Made by a program: the position numbers and the translations under genes. DNA of 56,043 bases. It comes from Pseudomonas sp. Lineage in GTDB: Bacteria; Pseudomonadota; Gammaproteobacteria; Pseudomonadales; Pseudomonadaceae. The stretch is taken from the NCBI RefSeq assembly GCF_030696055.1, contig NZ_JAUYNP010000289.1:1-56043 (forward strand), in the 5' to 3' direction. Each line of letters begins with the position of its first letter. Position 1 is the stretch's first letter. The notes under the pieces were generated by a model. That model did not search any database. It was not told the DNA's origin and saw only the letters and a list, made by a program, of their open reading frames with translations. Of the stretch, positions 17,664 through 25,652 are shown in pieces.

Positions 17664-17988
17664 TAACCTATTTAAAAATTAATTTGGCCGAGCATGGTAC
17701 CAGAAGCGCTTGACAATTGCTTGATAAATAAAGCCGGGAAGAGTAGTTGGGCCGGCTGAAGTATTTCGCACAATGCGCTGATAGCTTCCGGTAAAGCTGA
17801 GTAGGTTATTGTTTTATAAGAAATATTCCCGTCGAATTAAATTGCCGGGAACGAGTCCTGCACGCGCCGATTCTGCCTCGCTCGGCTGGCCCCGGCCGTC
17901 GCCCTGCTCGCCGCCTCCGCGCTCGCGGGCGGAGAAAGCCGGGCGCAACTCGGGTAGACTGCCGGCCTGGCAACGAGGGTAGGGCATC
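17664..17988. other. AT-rich intergenic region between divergent genes
   Basis: This 325-nt stretch separates the small minus-strand gene from cvfB. It contains two AT-rich patches (17675-17745 and 17800-17845) and an inverted repeat TTCCCG (17826-17831)/CGGGAA (17846-17851). TTGACA occurs at 17710, but a properly spaced -10 box is not evident. It probably holds the divergent promoters. Confidence 0.4.
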
Positions 17989-18831
17989 ATGGCGGTAATT
18001 GGACGAATGAATTCTTTGCAGGTCGTGAAGCACACCGACTTCGGCCTGTATCTGGATGGCGGCGCAGATGGCGAAATATTGTTGCCCAAGCGCTATATAC
18101 CGAACGACACGCCGAGTGAAGTAGAAGACTGGTTGAATGTCTTCGTTTATTTGGACAGTGAAGACAAGTTGATTGCCACCACGGAAAAACCCAAAGTTCA
18201 GGTGGGTGAATTTGCCAGCCTGAAAGTGGTGGATATCAACCGCGTCGGTTTATTTCTGAATTGGGGTTTGCCGAAAGATCTGTTATTGCCGCACTCCGAA
18301 GAAAAGCGACCGTTACAAGTGGGCGATTATTGCGTGGTGCATGTCTTCCTCGACAAACGCAGCAGGCGCATCACGGCCACAGCCCGTCTGGATCGCTACC
18401 TGGACAATCTGCCGGTGAACTACAAGGCCGGCCAGGAAGTCGATTTGCTGGTGGTCGAGTCCACCGATATGGGTTTCAAGGCGATCATCAATGGCCAGCA
18501 TTGGGGCCTGATCCACAAGAACGAGATGTTCAAGTTCCTGCGCAGCGGTATGCAGGAAAAAGGCTTTATCAAGGAAGTGCGAGCCGACGGCAAGATCAGC
18601 CTGAGTCTGCAGCCAGTCGGCCAGGAGGCCGTGACGGGTCTTGCCGAACAGATTCTGGCCAAGTTGCGCGAACACGATGGCGTACTGATGCTCAACGACA
18701 AGAGTTCGCCCGAGGCCATCACCGCGCTGTTTCGCGTCAGCAAGGGCAACTTCAAGAAGGCCATCGGCGGCCTGTACAAGCAGGGTCGCATCCTGATCCA
18801 CGACGACCGCATCGAGTTGGTCGGCAAGTAG
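17989..18831 (+). CDS. CvfB-family S1-like RNA-binding protein
   Basis: The 280-residue cytosolic protein is built of tandem S1-like domains followed by a C-terminal winged helix. It begins MAVIGRMNSLQVVKHTDFGL, continues with DGEILLPKRYIP and FLNWGLPKDLLLP, and ends KGNFKKAIGGLYKQGRILI. This order matches CvfB/YitL proteins (S1-S1-S1-wHTH). CvfB was described in Staphylococcus as a virulence-affecting RNA-binding protein; the role in pseudomonads is not established. It is monocistronic, and tRNA-Thr follows 98 nt downstream. Confidence 0.85.
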   Translation: MAVIGRMNSLQVVKHTDFGLYLDGGADGEILLPKRYIPNDTPSEVEDWLNVFVYLDSEDKLIATTEKPKVQVGEFASLKVVDINRVGLFLNWGLPKDLLLPHSEEKRPLQVGDYCVVHVFLDKRSRRITATARLDRYLDNLPVNYKAGQEVDLLVVESTDMGFKAIINGQHWGLIHKNEMFKFLRSGMQEKGFIKEVRADGKISLSLQPVGQEAVTGLAEQILAKLREHDGVLMLNDKSSPEAITALFRVSKGNFKKAIGGLYKQGRILIHDDRIELVGK

Positions 18832-18929
18832 GCCGGCACCTGGGCGCCGTCGGTTCCTGCGCGGGCGCGACGGTCCTCGGGGCAAAACCCGCTTGAGCGT
18901 CCGCGGACTCCATTGAATAATGCCAAGGC

Positions 18930-19005
18930 GCCGTTGTAGCTCAGTTGGTAGAGCACGTCATTCGTAATGATGGGGTCGGGGGTTCGATTCCTCTCAACGG
19001 CACCA
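18930..19005 (+). tRNA. tRNA-Thr (anticodon CGT)
   Basis: A full cloverleaf of 76 nt includes the encoded CCA. The acceptor pairs GCCGTTG with CAACGGC, followed by discriminator A. The D-arm is GCTCAGTTGGTAGAGC, the anticodon arm CGTCA-TTCGTAA-TGATG with anticodon CGT at 18963-18965, and the T-arm GGGGG-TTCGATT-CCTCT. No integrase or attachment duplicate was seen next to its 3' end. Confidence 0.97.
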
Positions 19006-19031
19006 GCTTTTCACGTCGCGCAGAGGTTGCC

Positions 19032-19364
19032 ATGCCTGGACTCAGATGTGCTGTATCCCTGCTGGGGCTGCTGCTGGCGACTGCGCTGCATGCCGATCCC
19101 CTGGCACCGCAAAGCATTCGGGTGATCCCCAAGAGCTATATCAGCCCAGGTGCCAGCGGCAGTATCGGCAGTTCGCAGCAGGTCGAGCGTTACGACCTGT
19201 ATGGCGGCCAGCGACTGCCGGGAGATGGCCTGCGCCAGGATCAAAGCCACTACGGCAGCCAGTCGGTGGAGAGCCGCGGGGCTATTCGGCAGAGCATCGA
19301 ATACCCAGGCGGCCTCAGGGTGGAGCAATGGCAGGGCACTGAGTCCTATGAGCGCAGGCCTTAA
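19032..19364 (+). CDS. Small exported protein of unknown function
   Basis: The 110-residue protein has a signal peptide (MPGLRCAVSLLGLLLATALHA). The mature part is polar, rich in Gln, Ser, Gly and Tyr (SSQQVERYDLYGGQRLPGDG), without cysteines. No family is recognised. AGAGG lies 6 nt before the ATG. It starts 26 nt after tRNA-Thr and may be expressed from the tRNA promoter region. Its TAA stop (19362-19364) is also the left target duplication of MITE copy 4, so the element inserted exactly at the stop codon. Confidence 0.65.
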   Translation: MPGLRCAVSLLGLLLATALHADPLAPQSIRVIPKSYISPGASGSIGSSQQVERYDLYGGQRLPGDGLRQDQSHYGSQSVESRGAIRQSIEYPGGLRVEQWQGTESYERRP

Positions 19365-19504
19365 GAGCCTGTTTACGATCTGCTGCGCGTCGGCCCTGCT
19401 GCGTTAAAAACAGGCTCGGAATGCTCATTTACAACTCGTAAACTCCGCTTCCTCGCCTGTTTTTGCCTTGCATGGCTCTAGCTCGCGAGATCGTAAACAG
19501 GCTC
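19365..19504 (+). mobile_element. MITE-like 140-bp repeat, terminus class B (copy 4)
   Basis: The termini GAGCCTGTTTACGATC and GATCGTAAACAGGCTC are perfect inverted repeats. TAA flanks both sides (19362-19364 and 19505-19507); the left TAA is the stop codon of the preceding gene. The core arms AAAAACAGGC and GCCTGTTTTT pair perfectly, and an inner TTTACAACTCGTAAA caps the hairpin. Confidence 0.92.
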
Positions 19505-19595
19505 TAAGCGCCTACCCCGGCGCTAGCGGCGCCAGAATCGCTATTTCAGCAGGTCCCATGGTCCTGGCAGCAGGCCGGCAAACCTCGCGCCTTAT

Positions 19596-19735
19596 CAGGC
19601 CGTTGAAAAACTACCTGCGTTGGCAATACTGCGTTAAAACCGGCCTCAAAATGCTCATTTACAACATGTAAACTCCGCTTTTTCGGCCGTTTTTGCCTTG
19701 TCTTGCCTGCCTCGCCTACGTTTTTCAACGGCCTG
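19596..19735 (+). mobile_element. MITE-like 140-bp repeat, terminus class A (copy 5)
   Basis: The termini CAGGCCGTTGAAAAA/TTTTTCAACGGCCTG are identical to copy 1. TTAT flanks both sides (19592-19595 and 19736-19739). The right TTA is, on the minus strand, the TAA stop codon of msrA. Core arms here read AAAACCGGCC and GGCCGTTTT, and the next arm is AAAATG facing CTTTTT, both compensatory changes relative to copy 1. Only 91 bp separate it from copy 4. Confidence 0.92.
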
Positions 19736-20413
19736 TTATCCGTTCTTTTTGCCCCACAACTGTTCCAGGCGATTGTCGCGGCCGCAGCCGTTGCGGTAGT
19801 AGGCGTAACGCAGCGGGTTACGCTGGTGGTAGTTCTGGTGGTAATCCTCGGCCGGGTAAAAGCGGGTGGCGGGGAGGATTTCCGTGACCACTGGCGCAGG
19901 CAGCTTGCCGGAGGCTTGCAGGGCGGCCTTGGAGGCTTCGGCCAGGGCTTGCTCCTCGGCATTGGCGTAGAAGATCGCACTGCGGTATTGCGAGCCGTGA
20001 TCGCAGAACTGGGCGTTGGGCGTTACCGGGTCGATGGTCGGCCAGAAGGCTTCCAGCAGCTTGGCGTAGCTGGTCTTGCTGGGATCGAAACGCACCTGCA
20101 CCGCTTCGACATGGCCGCTGTTGCCCGCCGACACCTGCTCGTAGCTGGGGTTGTCGAGATGTCCGGCGATATAGCCGGAGGTGGTTTCCAGCACGCCCGG
20201 CATCTTGTCGAAATCGGACTCGGTGCACCAGAAGCAGCCTCCGGCAAACACGGCAACGCCGACATTGGCTGGCGTGCCAGTGCTGCTGGTTTGGCTGGCG
20301 GGCGGTGGTGCTGGCGCGGCGCCGCTGGGTCCGCAGGCCGCCAGCAGGCTGGTCAGCAGCAGGGTGGTGGCATTCAACAAAGGCTGACGCCAGGCTGAGG
20401 TGAGAGTGTTCAT
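19736..20413 (-). CDS. msrA: Exported peptide methionine-S-sulfoxide reductase, lipoprotein
   Basis: The 225-residue protein has a lipoprotein signal ending in the lipobox LLAAC. A Pro/Ala-rich linker precedes the MsrA domain, which starts AVFAGGCFWCTESDFDKMPG with the catalytic Cys in GCFWC. GHVEAVQVRFDP, FCDHGSQYRSAIF and YHQNYHQRNP are also family blocks, and a late Cys (GCGRDN) may be resolving. It reduces the S epimer of methionine sulfoxide in damaged periplasmic or membrane proteins. The stop TAA is at the edge of MITE copy 5. The start is 5 nt after the msrB stop, so the two are one operon. Confidence 0.9.
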   Translation of the reverse strand: MNTLTSAWRQPLLNATTLLLTSLLAACGPSGAAPAPPPASQTSSTGTPANVGVAVFAGGCFWCTESDFDKMPGVLETTSGYIAGHLDNPSYEQVSAGNSGHVEAVQVRFDPSKTSYAKLLEAFWPTIDPVTPNAQFCDHGSQYRSAIFYANAEEQALAEASKAALQASGKLPAPVVTEILPATRFYPAEDYHQNYHQRNPLRYAYYRNGCGRDNRLEQLWGKKNG

Positions 20414-20418
20414 GCCGT

Positions 20419-20934
20419 TTAGCTCCGCAGTTCGGGCAAGGCTTCGCCCGTGGGGATAAAGCGCAAGGCCACGCCGTTATTGCACCAGCGCTCGCCCCGG
20501 GGTTTGGGGCCGTCATCGAAGACATGGCCCTGATGCCCGCCGCAGCGTGCGCAGTGGTATTCGATGCGTGGGAAGAACAGGCTGAAGTCGCGCCGCTGCC
20601 CCATATGGCCGGCAATCGGCTGGGTAAAGCTCGGCCAGCCGGTGCCACTGTCGTATTTGTGCTGGCTGTCGAACAGCGGCAGGTAGCAGGCGGCGCAGAC
20701 ATAGGTGCCGGTGCGTTTTTCTGTATTCAGTGGGCTGCTGCCGGGGCGTTCGGTGTCTTCCTCGAACAGCACCGCATAGGCTTGCGGCGAGAGCAGTTCG
20801 CGCCAGGCGCTGTGGGGTTTGTCCAGGGCTTGCACGGTGCTGGCGCTGGAGTCCGCCAGGCCACGCGGTGCATGGCCGAGCCAGGGCAGGGTGGGCAGCA
20901 GGGCCAGCCCCTTGAGTAAGGAACGTCTGTTCAT
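20419..20934 (-). CDS. msrB: Exported peptide methionine-R-sulfoxide reductase with Tat-like signal
   Basis: The 171-residue protein begins MNRRSLLKGLALLPTLPWLG, with twin arginines in a Tat-like context. The MsrB domain has zinc-binding CAAC and CARCGGHQGHVF pairs, SGTGWPSF, and the catalytic Cys in RWCNNGVALRF. It reduces the R epimer of methionine sulfoxide. Paired with the lipoprotein MsrA 5 nt downstream, it gives an envelope repair pair covering both epimers. How electrons reach them is not shown; no DsbD-like gene is present nearby. Confidence 0.88.
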   Translation of the reverse strand: MNRRSLLKGLALLPTLPWLGHAPRGLADSSASTVQALDKPHSAWRELLSPQAYAVLFEEDTERPGSSPLNTEKRTGTYVCAACYLPLFDSQHKYDSGTGWPSFTQPIAGHMGQRRDFSLFFPRIEYHCARCGGHQGHVFDDGPKPRGERWCNNGVALRFIPTGEALPELRS

Positions 20935-21039
20935 GGCAGTTCTCTTCGCGGTGATCTGCTCAATAGACTGAGGCGCGCCCGCGTTGTTACAAGCCTGCCG
21001 AGGATCAGTGGCCTTTTCAGTTGCGAGAGCGTGCGCGGT

Positions 21040-22095
21040 TTAGCCGACCGACAGTGGGTTTTGCGCCTTCTGCGCATCGTCATCATCGATGATGATGCAA
21101 TTGCGCCCGGCGCTTTTGGCGCGGTACAGGCGCTGGTCGGCGCGTTTCAGCATGGCCTCCCAGTGTTCCGCGTTGCGCAGTATGGCCCCGCCTATCGACA
21201 TGGTCACGGCGCCGCCGGGGCCGTGCAGGTGCTCGGCGATCTGCTTCTGCAAATGTTGCGCGGCAGCCTGCAGGCCGGCTTTTTCGGTGTTGGGCAGGAG
21301 CAGGAGAAACTCCTCGCCGCCGAAGCGGAACAGCCGATCTTCCTGGCGTGAGGCGCGCTTGATCAGCTCGACGAAGTCCACCAGCACCTGGTCGCCGGCC
21401 TGATGACCATAGCTGTCGTTGATCTGCTTGAAGTGATCCAGGTCCATCACCAGCACGCCATAGCTGTTGCCGTGACGGCGGCGAATGGAGGCGGCGATGC
21501 GCAGTTCCTCGTTCATCGCCCGGCGGTTGCGCGCGCCGGTCAGCGGGTCCTGGATGGCCAGTTGCTGCAGGCGCTCGCGCTGGCTGCGGGTGCGGTAGGC
21601 GAAGATAAAGGTCAGGGTGCTGGCCATCATGCCGGTGACCAGGAAGGACAGCATCTGGTAGTTGCTTTCAAACACGGTGCCAGGCACCAGCCGTGCGTAG
21701 CCGACCAGCGTGGCCAGGACCAGGGTGGTGGCCAGCAGGGCTTTGCCGGGTGGCACCATAAAGAAGTTGAAGAGGATCAGCGGGTAGATCCAGAACAGTC
21801 CATTCACCCCGAGATTGATGGCGATCAGGGTGGAGCCGACCGAGAAGACGGCGGCCAGGTAGACGCCGGGTTTGACCGTATCGCCGGTACGCCAGGCATA
21901 GAGCACGGCAAACAGGGTCGACAGGACTATGGTGGTATCGGCTGCGCCCACCAGATAGTTGCCCGTGGCCAGGCGGTAGACGGCATAGGGGGAGATCCCC
22001 AGGACGCCGAACAGGCCCATCAGGGTAATGATGGAAAGCTGGAAGTCGTTACGCAGACGCCTGAGCAGCCGCGATATACGCATGTCTAGGGCCAT
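21040..22095 (-). CDS. Membrane diguanylate cyclase (GGDEF)
   Basis: The 351-residue protein has about six membrane helices in the first 165 residues without extracytoplasmic domain, then a GGDEF domain. The active-site motif reads GGEEF, and an RxxD product-inhibition site (RQED) precedes it by five residues. DPLTGARNRR and the metal Asp in VMDLDHFKQINDSYGH are present. It should make c-di-GMP from two GTP, with feedback control. The start at 22095 is preferred over 22146 because the longer form adds an unlikely leader overlapping the GNAT gene. It lies downstream of the GNAT gene on the same strand. Confidence 0.88.
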   Translation of the reverse strand: MALDMRISRLLRRLRNDFQLSIITLMGLFGVLGISPYAVYRLATGNYLVGAADTTIVLSTLFAVLYAWRTGDTVKPGVYLAAVFSVGSTLIAINLGVNGLFWIYPLILFNFFMVPPGKALLATTLVLATLVGYARLVPGTVFESNYQMLSFLVTGMMASTLTFIFAYRTRSQRERLQQLAIQDPLTGARNRRAMNEELRIAASIRRRHGNSYGVLVMDLDHFKQINDSYGHQAGDQVLVDFVELIKRASRQEDRLFRFGGEEFLLLLPNTEKAGLQAAAQHLQKQIAEHLHGPGGAVTMSIGGAILRNAEHWEAMLKRADQRLYRAKSAGRNCIIIDDDDAQKAQNPLSVG

Positions 22096-22129
22096 TCTTG
22101 TGGTTGTTATGGGGCAAGCATGCAGAGCT

Positions 22130-22627
22130 TTACCCGGGTATGGCAACAGTAAAATCGAGCAATGTGCCAGTATCTGCGGCTATCTGCCGAGCGCTGGGCG
22201 GTTTTTCAGGCATATCCTCGGCTGGGCGCACCAGCGCCAGCAGGCTCTTAGTGCGTTGGTAGCGCGCCAGGCGCTCGGCCAGTTGTGCCGGCAAGCTAGT
22301 GCAGGGGCTAAAGCCCAGGCGTTGATAAAAATCACTCAACTGTGGATGACAGAATAGCCAGGTTGGTGCATTGGCGCCGGTCAACGCCCGCTCGATCAGT
22401 TGCCGCGCCACACCCTGGCGGCGCTGGGCCGGGGCCACCAATAGGCTGGTCAACCAGTGTCCTTCGGCAACCGGGCGCAAGCACAGGGCGGCGACTATCT
22501 CGCCTCGCTGGGCGACCCACAGTTGGTCTGCCTGACTGGCGCGCATGGGGCTGCGTTGGGCTCGGTAGAACCTGTCCGCGAGGGGTTTGAGAGGGGCGGG
22601 CAGGGCGCGCAGTTGTAGTTCGGGCAT
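22130..22627 (-). CDS. GNAT-family N-acetyltransferase
   Basis: The 165-residue protein has the acetyl-CoA pyrophosphate loop VAPAQRRQGVARQLIERAL (motif A, Q/RxxGxG/A-like) and a C-terminal FYQRLGFSPC typical of GNAT enzymes. The substrate is unknown. It ends 34 nt before the diguanylate cyclase start and may be co-transcribed with it. A 16-bp hairpin lies 23 nt upstream of its ATG. Confidence 0.82.
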   Translation of the reverse strand: MPELQLRALPAPLKPLADRFYRAQRSPMRASQADQLWVAQRGEIVAALCLRPVAEGHWLTSLLVAPAQRRQGVARQLIERALTGANAPTWLFCHPQLSDFYQRLGFSPCTSLPAQLAERLARYQRTKSLLALVRPAEDMPEKPPSARQIAADTGTLLDFTVAIPG

Positions 22628-22649
22628 GGGCGTTGGACGGGTGCGTGGT

Positions 22650-22686
22650 CCAGGTCTGCGCAGGCCGTTAGCCTGCGTAGACCTGG
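22650..22686. terminator. Long hairpin between small gene and GNAT gene
   Basis: CCAGGTCTGCGCAGGC and GCCTGCGTAGACCTGG form a 16-bp stem with one G-U pair and a 5-nt loop. No T-run follows on either strand. It is 6 nt past the stop of the 40-residue gene on the minus strand, so termination or 3'-end protection is likely. Confidence 0.6.
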
Positions 22687-22692
22687 ATCGGA

Positions 22693-22815
22693 TCAGCTGT
22701 GGCTGCCAAGCAGGCCTTTGTCGACATGCTTAGCTTTTTTCGCCGAACGCTTTTCTTGGGCGCTTTTCAGCGGCTTTTTCTTGTCTTGCTTCTTGGAATC
22801 CATACCTTTGCTCAT
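22693..22815 (-). CDS. Small basic protein, 40 residues
   Basis: The minus-strand frame starts at 22815 with an excellent ribosome-binding site (GAGGTGA, 5 nt before ATG) and ends at TGA 22693. The product begins MSKGMDSKKQDKKKPLKSAQ and continues with many Lys and Ala to GLLGSHS. Its composition, a dense Lys stretch in the first 30 residues, suggests nucleic-acid or ribosome binding, but that is inference. The strong ribosome-binding site and a hairpin directly after the stop support a real gene. Confidence 0.65.
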   Translation of the reverse strand: MSKGMDSKKQDKKKPLKSAQEKRSAKKAKHVDKGLLGSHS

Positions 22816-23109
22816 GATCTTCACCTCGGTCTAGTTAGCGCTTGAGTGATGCGGTGATAGTTGCGTTTTTTTGCATCGTCACCTCCGCCGTGGCATGAGT
22901 CGGGCTCATGTGCAGTCTACGCCCATGGCTTGAGAATAGCAGGGGCGCTTCAGTCAGAGGCCCAGACGCTGGTTGCGGACTGTTCGACTGGTTAACAGTT
23001 CCTCGGCAATCTCAGACGCGGCCGGTGACAGCGCGCGGCGCTGGTCGCATCATGGCCGCTATTGCCCAGCGGCAACGCAATCAGGGAACCCATTGAGAAC
23101 GCGCCCTAG

Positions 23110-23895
23110 ATGAGTTTGAACGACGAACCACTGATATATGCCGGGCAAAGCGTCACCGGCCAAGTGCGTGGGCATAACGAAGATGCGTTGTTGTGTTGCC
23201 CCGAATTGAATCTGTGGGCCATAGCCGACGGCATGGGCGGGCATCAGTGCGGCGAAGTGGCCAGCGCGCTGGCCCTGCAAAGCCTGCATGAGGCCTGCGC
23301 CGCCGGTGTCGAACTGGTCGAGGCGGTGCATGTCGCCAACCGCGCGGTGCTGGCCGTCGCAGCGAGCCCAGGCGAGGGCCGTGGCATGGGCACCACCTTG
23401 GTGGCGGCGCAGTTCAACGCGGCCGATTTTGTCATCGCCTGGGTCGGCGACAGTCGCGCCTATCGCATCAGTGCCGAGCATATCGAGCGCCTGACCCGCG
23501 ACCACAGTTGGGTGCAAGCCATGATCGATGCCGGCCAGCTGAGTGCGGAAGCCGCGCGCAGCCATCCGCAGCGCAACGTCATACTGCAGTGCCTGGGCCG
23601 CGACGATCAGCAGCTGGACGTGGGGGTGTTGCACGGTAGCCTGGGCGCCCATGAGTTGCTGCTGTTGTGCAGCGATGGCCTGACGGGCGAGCTTCGGGAT
23701 GAGCAGATCCAGCAACTGTGTAGCAACGCCCATACTCTCGATGAACTGGTGGCCGAGCTGATTGCCCAGGCCAACCGAATGGGCGGCAAGGACAATATCT
23801 CCTGTATCGTGCTCGGCCGTGGCGTCGCCCCGCCCAGCGTCGAACCCAGGCCGCGCGGCTTTCTCAGCCGCCTGTTCAACCCCCGCAAACCCTAA
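23110..23895 (+). CDS. PP2C-family serine/threonine phosphatase
   Basis: The 261-residue PPM/PP2C phosphatase has all metal-binding motifs: RGHNEDALL, IADGMGGH, GMGTTL, WVGDSRAYR, LLCSDGLT and GGKDNISCIV. It should remove phosphate from Ser/Thr with two Mn/Mg ions. It lies 23 nt upstream of a Ser/Thr kinase gene, and an FHA gene follows, so the likely targets are the kinase and its substrates. It resembles Stp1/PppA-type phosphatases linked to type VI secretion, but no secretion genes are adjacent. The ATG has a weak site (CGCCCTAG). Confidence 0.9.
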   Translation: MSLNDEPLIYAGQSVTGQVRGHNEDALLCCPELNLWAIADGMGGHQCGEVASALALQSLHEACAAGVELVEAVHVANRAVLAVAASPGEGRGMGTTLVAAQFNAADFVIAWVGDSRAYRISAEHIERLTRDHSWVQAMIDAGQLSAEAARSHPQRNVILQCLGRDDQQLDVGVLHGSLGAHELLLLCSDGLTGELRDEQIQQLCSNAHTLDELVAELIAQANRMGGKDNISCIVLGRGVAPPSVEPRPRGFLSRLFNPRKP

Positions 23896-23918
23896 TCACT
23901 AGATGTGCGCTGACTGCC

Positions 23919-25451
23919 ATGACTGAATCCTTGATCGAGATACCCGGCTACCAGGTGCACGGCCGCCTGGGCAAAGGCGGTATGGCCGAGGTGTACCTGG
24001 CCACCCAGGAATCGCTGCACCGCAAGGTGGCGGTCAAGGTGCTGCTGAGCGCCGACGACCAGGCCTTCAGCCAGCGCTTTATCAAGGAAGGCCATATAGT
24101 CGCCTCCCTGCATCATCCCTCGATCATCACCATTTATGACATCGACCAGCTGGCCGATGGCCGTTATTACCTGGCCATGGAATTCGTGCCCGGCGGTGAC
24201 CTGGCGCAGCGCAAGGGCGAGGTGTTCGAGCCGCAGCGCGCCCTGCGCATCGTCCGGCAGATCGCCAGCGGCCTAGCGGTGGTGCATGACAAGGGCCTGG
24301 TGCACCGCGATATCAAGCCGGCGAATATCCTCTTTCGCGCGGACGGCACCGCGGTGATCACCGACTTTGGCGTGGCCAAGGCAATGGAGCTGGACCACGA
24401 CCTCACCCAGTTCGGCATCGCCGTCGGCAGCCCGGCCTACAGCAGCCCGGAGCAGGCGCAGTGCCAGCCCCTGGATGCGCGCACCGACATATACAGCCTG
24501 GGGGTGATCCTGCTGGAGATGCTCAGCGGCGCGAATCCCTTCCGCGGCGCCAGCTACCCGCAAACCGTGATGAACCATGTGCAGATGGACGTGCCGATTC
24601 TGCCGGCGCATTTGCAGAACTATCAGTGGCTGCTCGAACGCATGCTGGCCAAGGACCCTGACGAGCGTTTTGCCGACTGCAAGGTGCTGCTGGCCAGCCT
24701 GGATGAACTCAATGCGCAGGACCTGGACAACACCCGCATCGCCCCGGCGTTGCAGCTGGGCAAACCCCGGGCGGCCAAGCCCAGGCCGCTCTGGTTATGG
24801 CTCGTGCTTGGCATGCTGCTGCTCGGCGGCGTCGCAGGCGGGGGCTATTACGCTTACCAGCAGCTGCAGATCAACAACCTGCTGGCCCAGGCCGAGCAGC
24901 GCCTGGGCGAGGGCCAGTTGCTCGAGCCGGTGCAGGACAACGCCGACTACCTGTTCCGCCAGGCGCTGTTGCTCGACCCGGACAACGCCCAGGCCCTGGA
25001 CGGCCTGAGCCGGGTATTGCAGGCGCGCATCGGCCGCTACCTGGCGCAGGCCGAGCAGCGTCTGCAGGAGGAGAAACTGCTGTTGCCCGAGGACGACAGC
25101 GCGACCTTCTATTTCCGCCAGGTGCTGGCCTGGGAACCGGAGAATCTACTGGCTTTGGCCGGGCTCAAGCACATCGCCCAGCGCTTTATCGAGCACAGCG
25201 AGCAGGCCTACAAGCGCCGCGAGTTTACCCGGGCGCTGGAGGCGATCCAGCAGGGCCTGGAAGTCGAACCGGGCAATGCGCAGCTGTTGAAAATGGCCGC
25301 CGATCACGCGCGGCGGGTGCGCGCGGCGCAGACCCCGAGAAGCGTCGCCAAGCCCCGTAGCGCCACGCCGCGCAGTGCGCCGTCGGCACAGCAGAAGCCG
25401 GCGACGCAGAACCCGATCAAGCGTCTGTGGAACAATATTTTCAATAATTAA
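23919..25451 (+). CDS. Transmembrane Ser/Thr protein kinase with C-terminal repeat domain
   Basis: The 510-residue protein has an N-terminal Hanks-type kinase (about 10-270): Gly loop GRLGKGGMAEVYL, Lys40 in VAVKVL, HRDIKPANILF with Asp131, DFGVAKAM with Asp149, and GSPAYSSPEQA. One membrane helix lies near residues 289-315. The remainder, predicted outside the cytosol, has two copies of a TPR-like unit starting LAQAEQRLGEGQLLEP and LAQAEQRLQEEKLLLP, then a third degenerate unit and a basic tail. The outer part may sense envelope signals. It pairs with the PP2C gene upstream. A MITE starts 11 nt after its stop. Confidence 0.9.
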   Translation: MTESLIEIPGYQVHGRLGKGGMAEVYLATQESLHRKVAVKVLLSADDQAFSQRFIKEGHIVASLHHPSIITIYDIDQLADGRYYLAMEFVPGGDLAQRKGEVFEPQRALRIVRQIASGLAVVHDKGLVHRDIKPANILFRADGTAVITDFGVAKAMELDHDLTQFGIAVGSPAYSSPEQAQCQPLDARTDIYSLGVILLEMLSGANPFRGASYPQTVMNHVQMDVPILPAHLQNYQWLLERMLAKDPDERFADCKVLLASLDELNAQDLDNTRIAPALQLGKPRAAKPRPLWLWLVLGMLLLGGVAGGGYYAYQQLQINNLLAQAEQRLGEGQLLEPVQDNADYLFRQALLLDPDNAQALDGLSRVLQARIGRYLAQAEQRLQEEKLLLPEDDSATFYFRQVLAWEPENLLALAGLKHIAQRFIEHSEQAYKRREFTRALEAIQQGLEVEPGNAQLLKMAADHARRVRAAQTPRSVAKPRSATPRSAPSAQQKPATQNPIKRLWNNIFNN

Positions 25452-25462
25452 GCCGCGCCCTG

Positions 25463-25602
25463 CAGGCTGTGTAAAAACGTAGCGAGCGAAGGTTAGGCAA
25501 GGCAAAAACAGGCGAAAAAGCGCAGTTTACGAGCTGTAAATGAGCATTTTGAGCCTGTTTTTAACGCCGCATAACCGAGCGCAGTAGTTTTCACACAACC
25601 TG
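25463..25602 (-). mobile_element. MITE-like 140-bp repeat, terminus class C (copy 6)
   Basis: The termini CAGGCTGTGTAAAAACGTAG and its imperfect inverse CTACTGCG-side GTTTTCACACAACCTG differ from classes A and B. CCTG flanks both sides (25459-25462 and 25603-25606). The core is present in reverse orientation (CAAGGCAAAAACAGGCG...GCCTGTTTTTAACGCCGC). Length is again exactly 140 bp. It fills the gap between the kinase and FHA genes. Confidence 0.88.
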
Positions 25603-25652
25603 CCTGGTCGGCTGCTAGTCTTTGCGCCACTGCTTCGAGGTACGAGTCGAAT

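Noticed and set aside
17710..17740. TTGACA as a promoter -35 box
   Set aside because: No -10 hexamer at 16-18 nt spacing; TGATAAATA is only 7 nt away.
18930..19507. Integrated element at tRNA-Thr
   Set aside because: No integrase gene and no duplicate of the tRNA 3' end within the window; the repeats nearby are explained by MITE copies 4 and 5.
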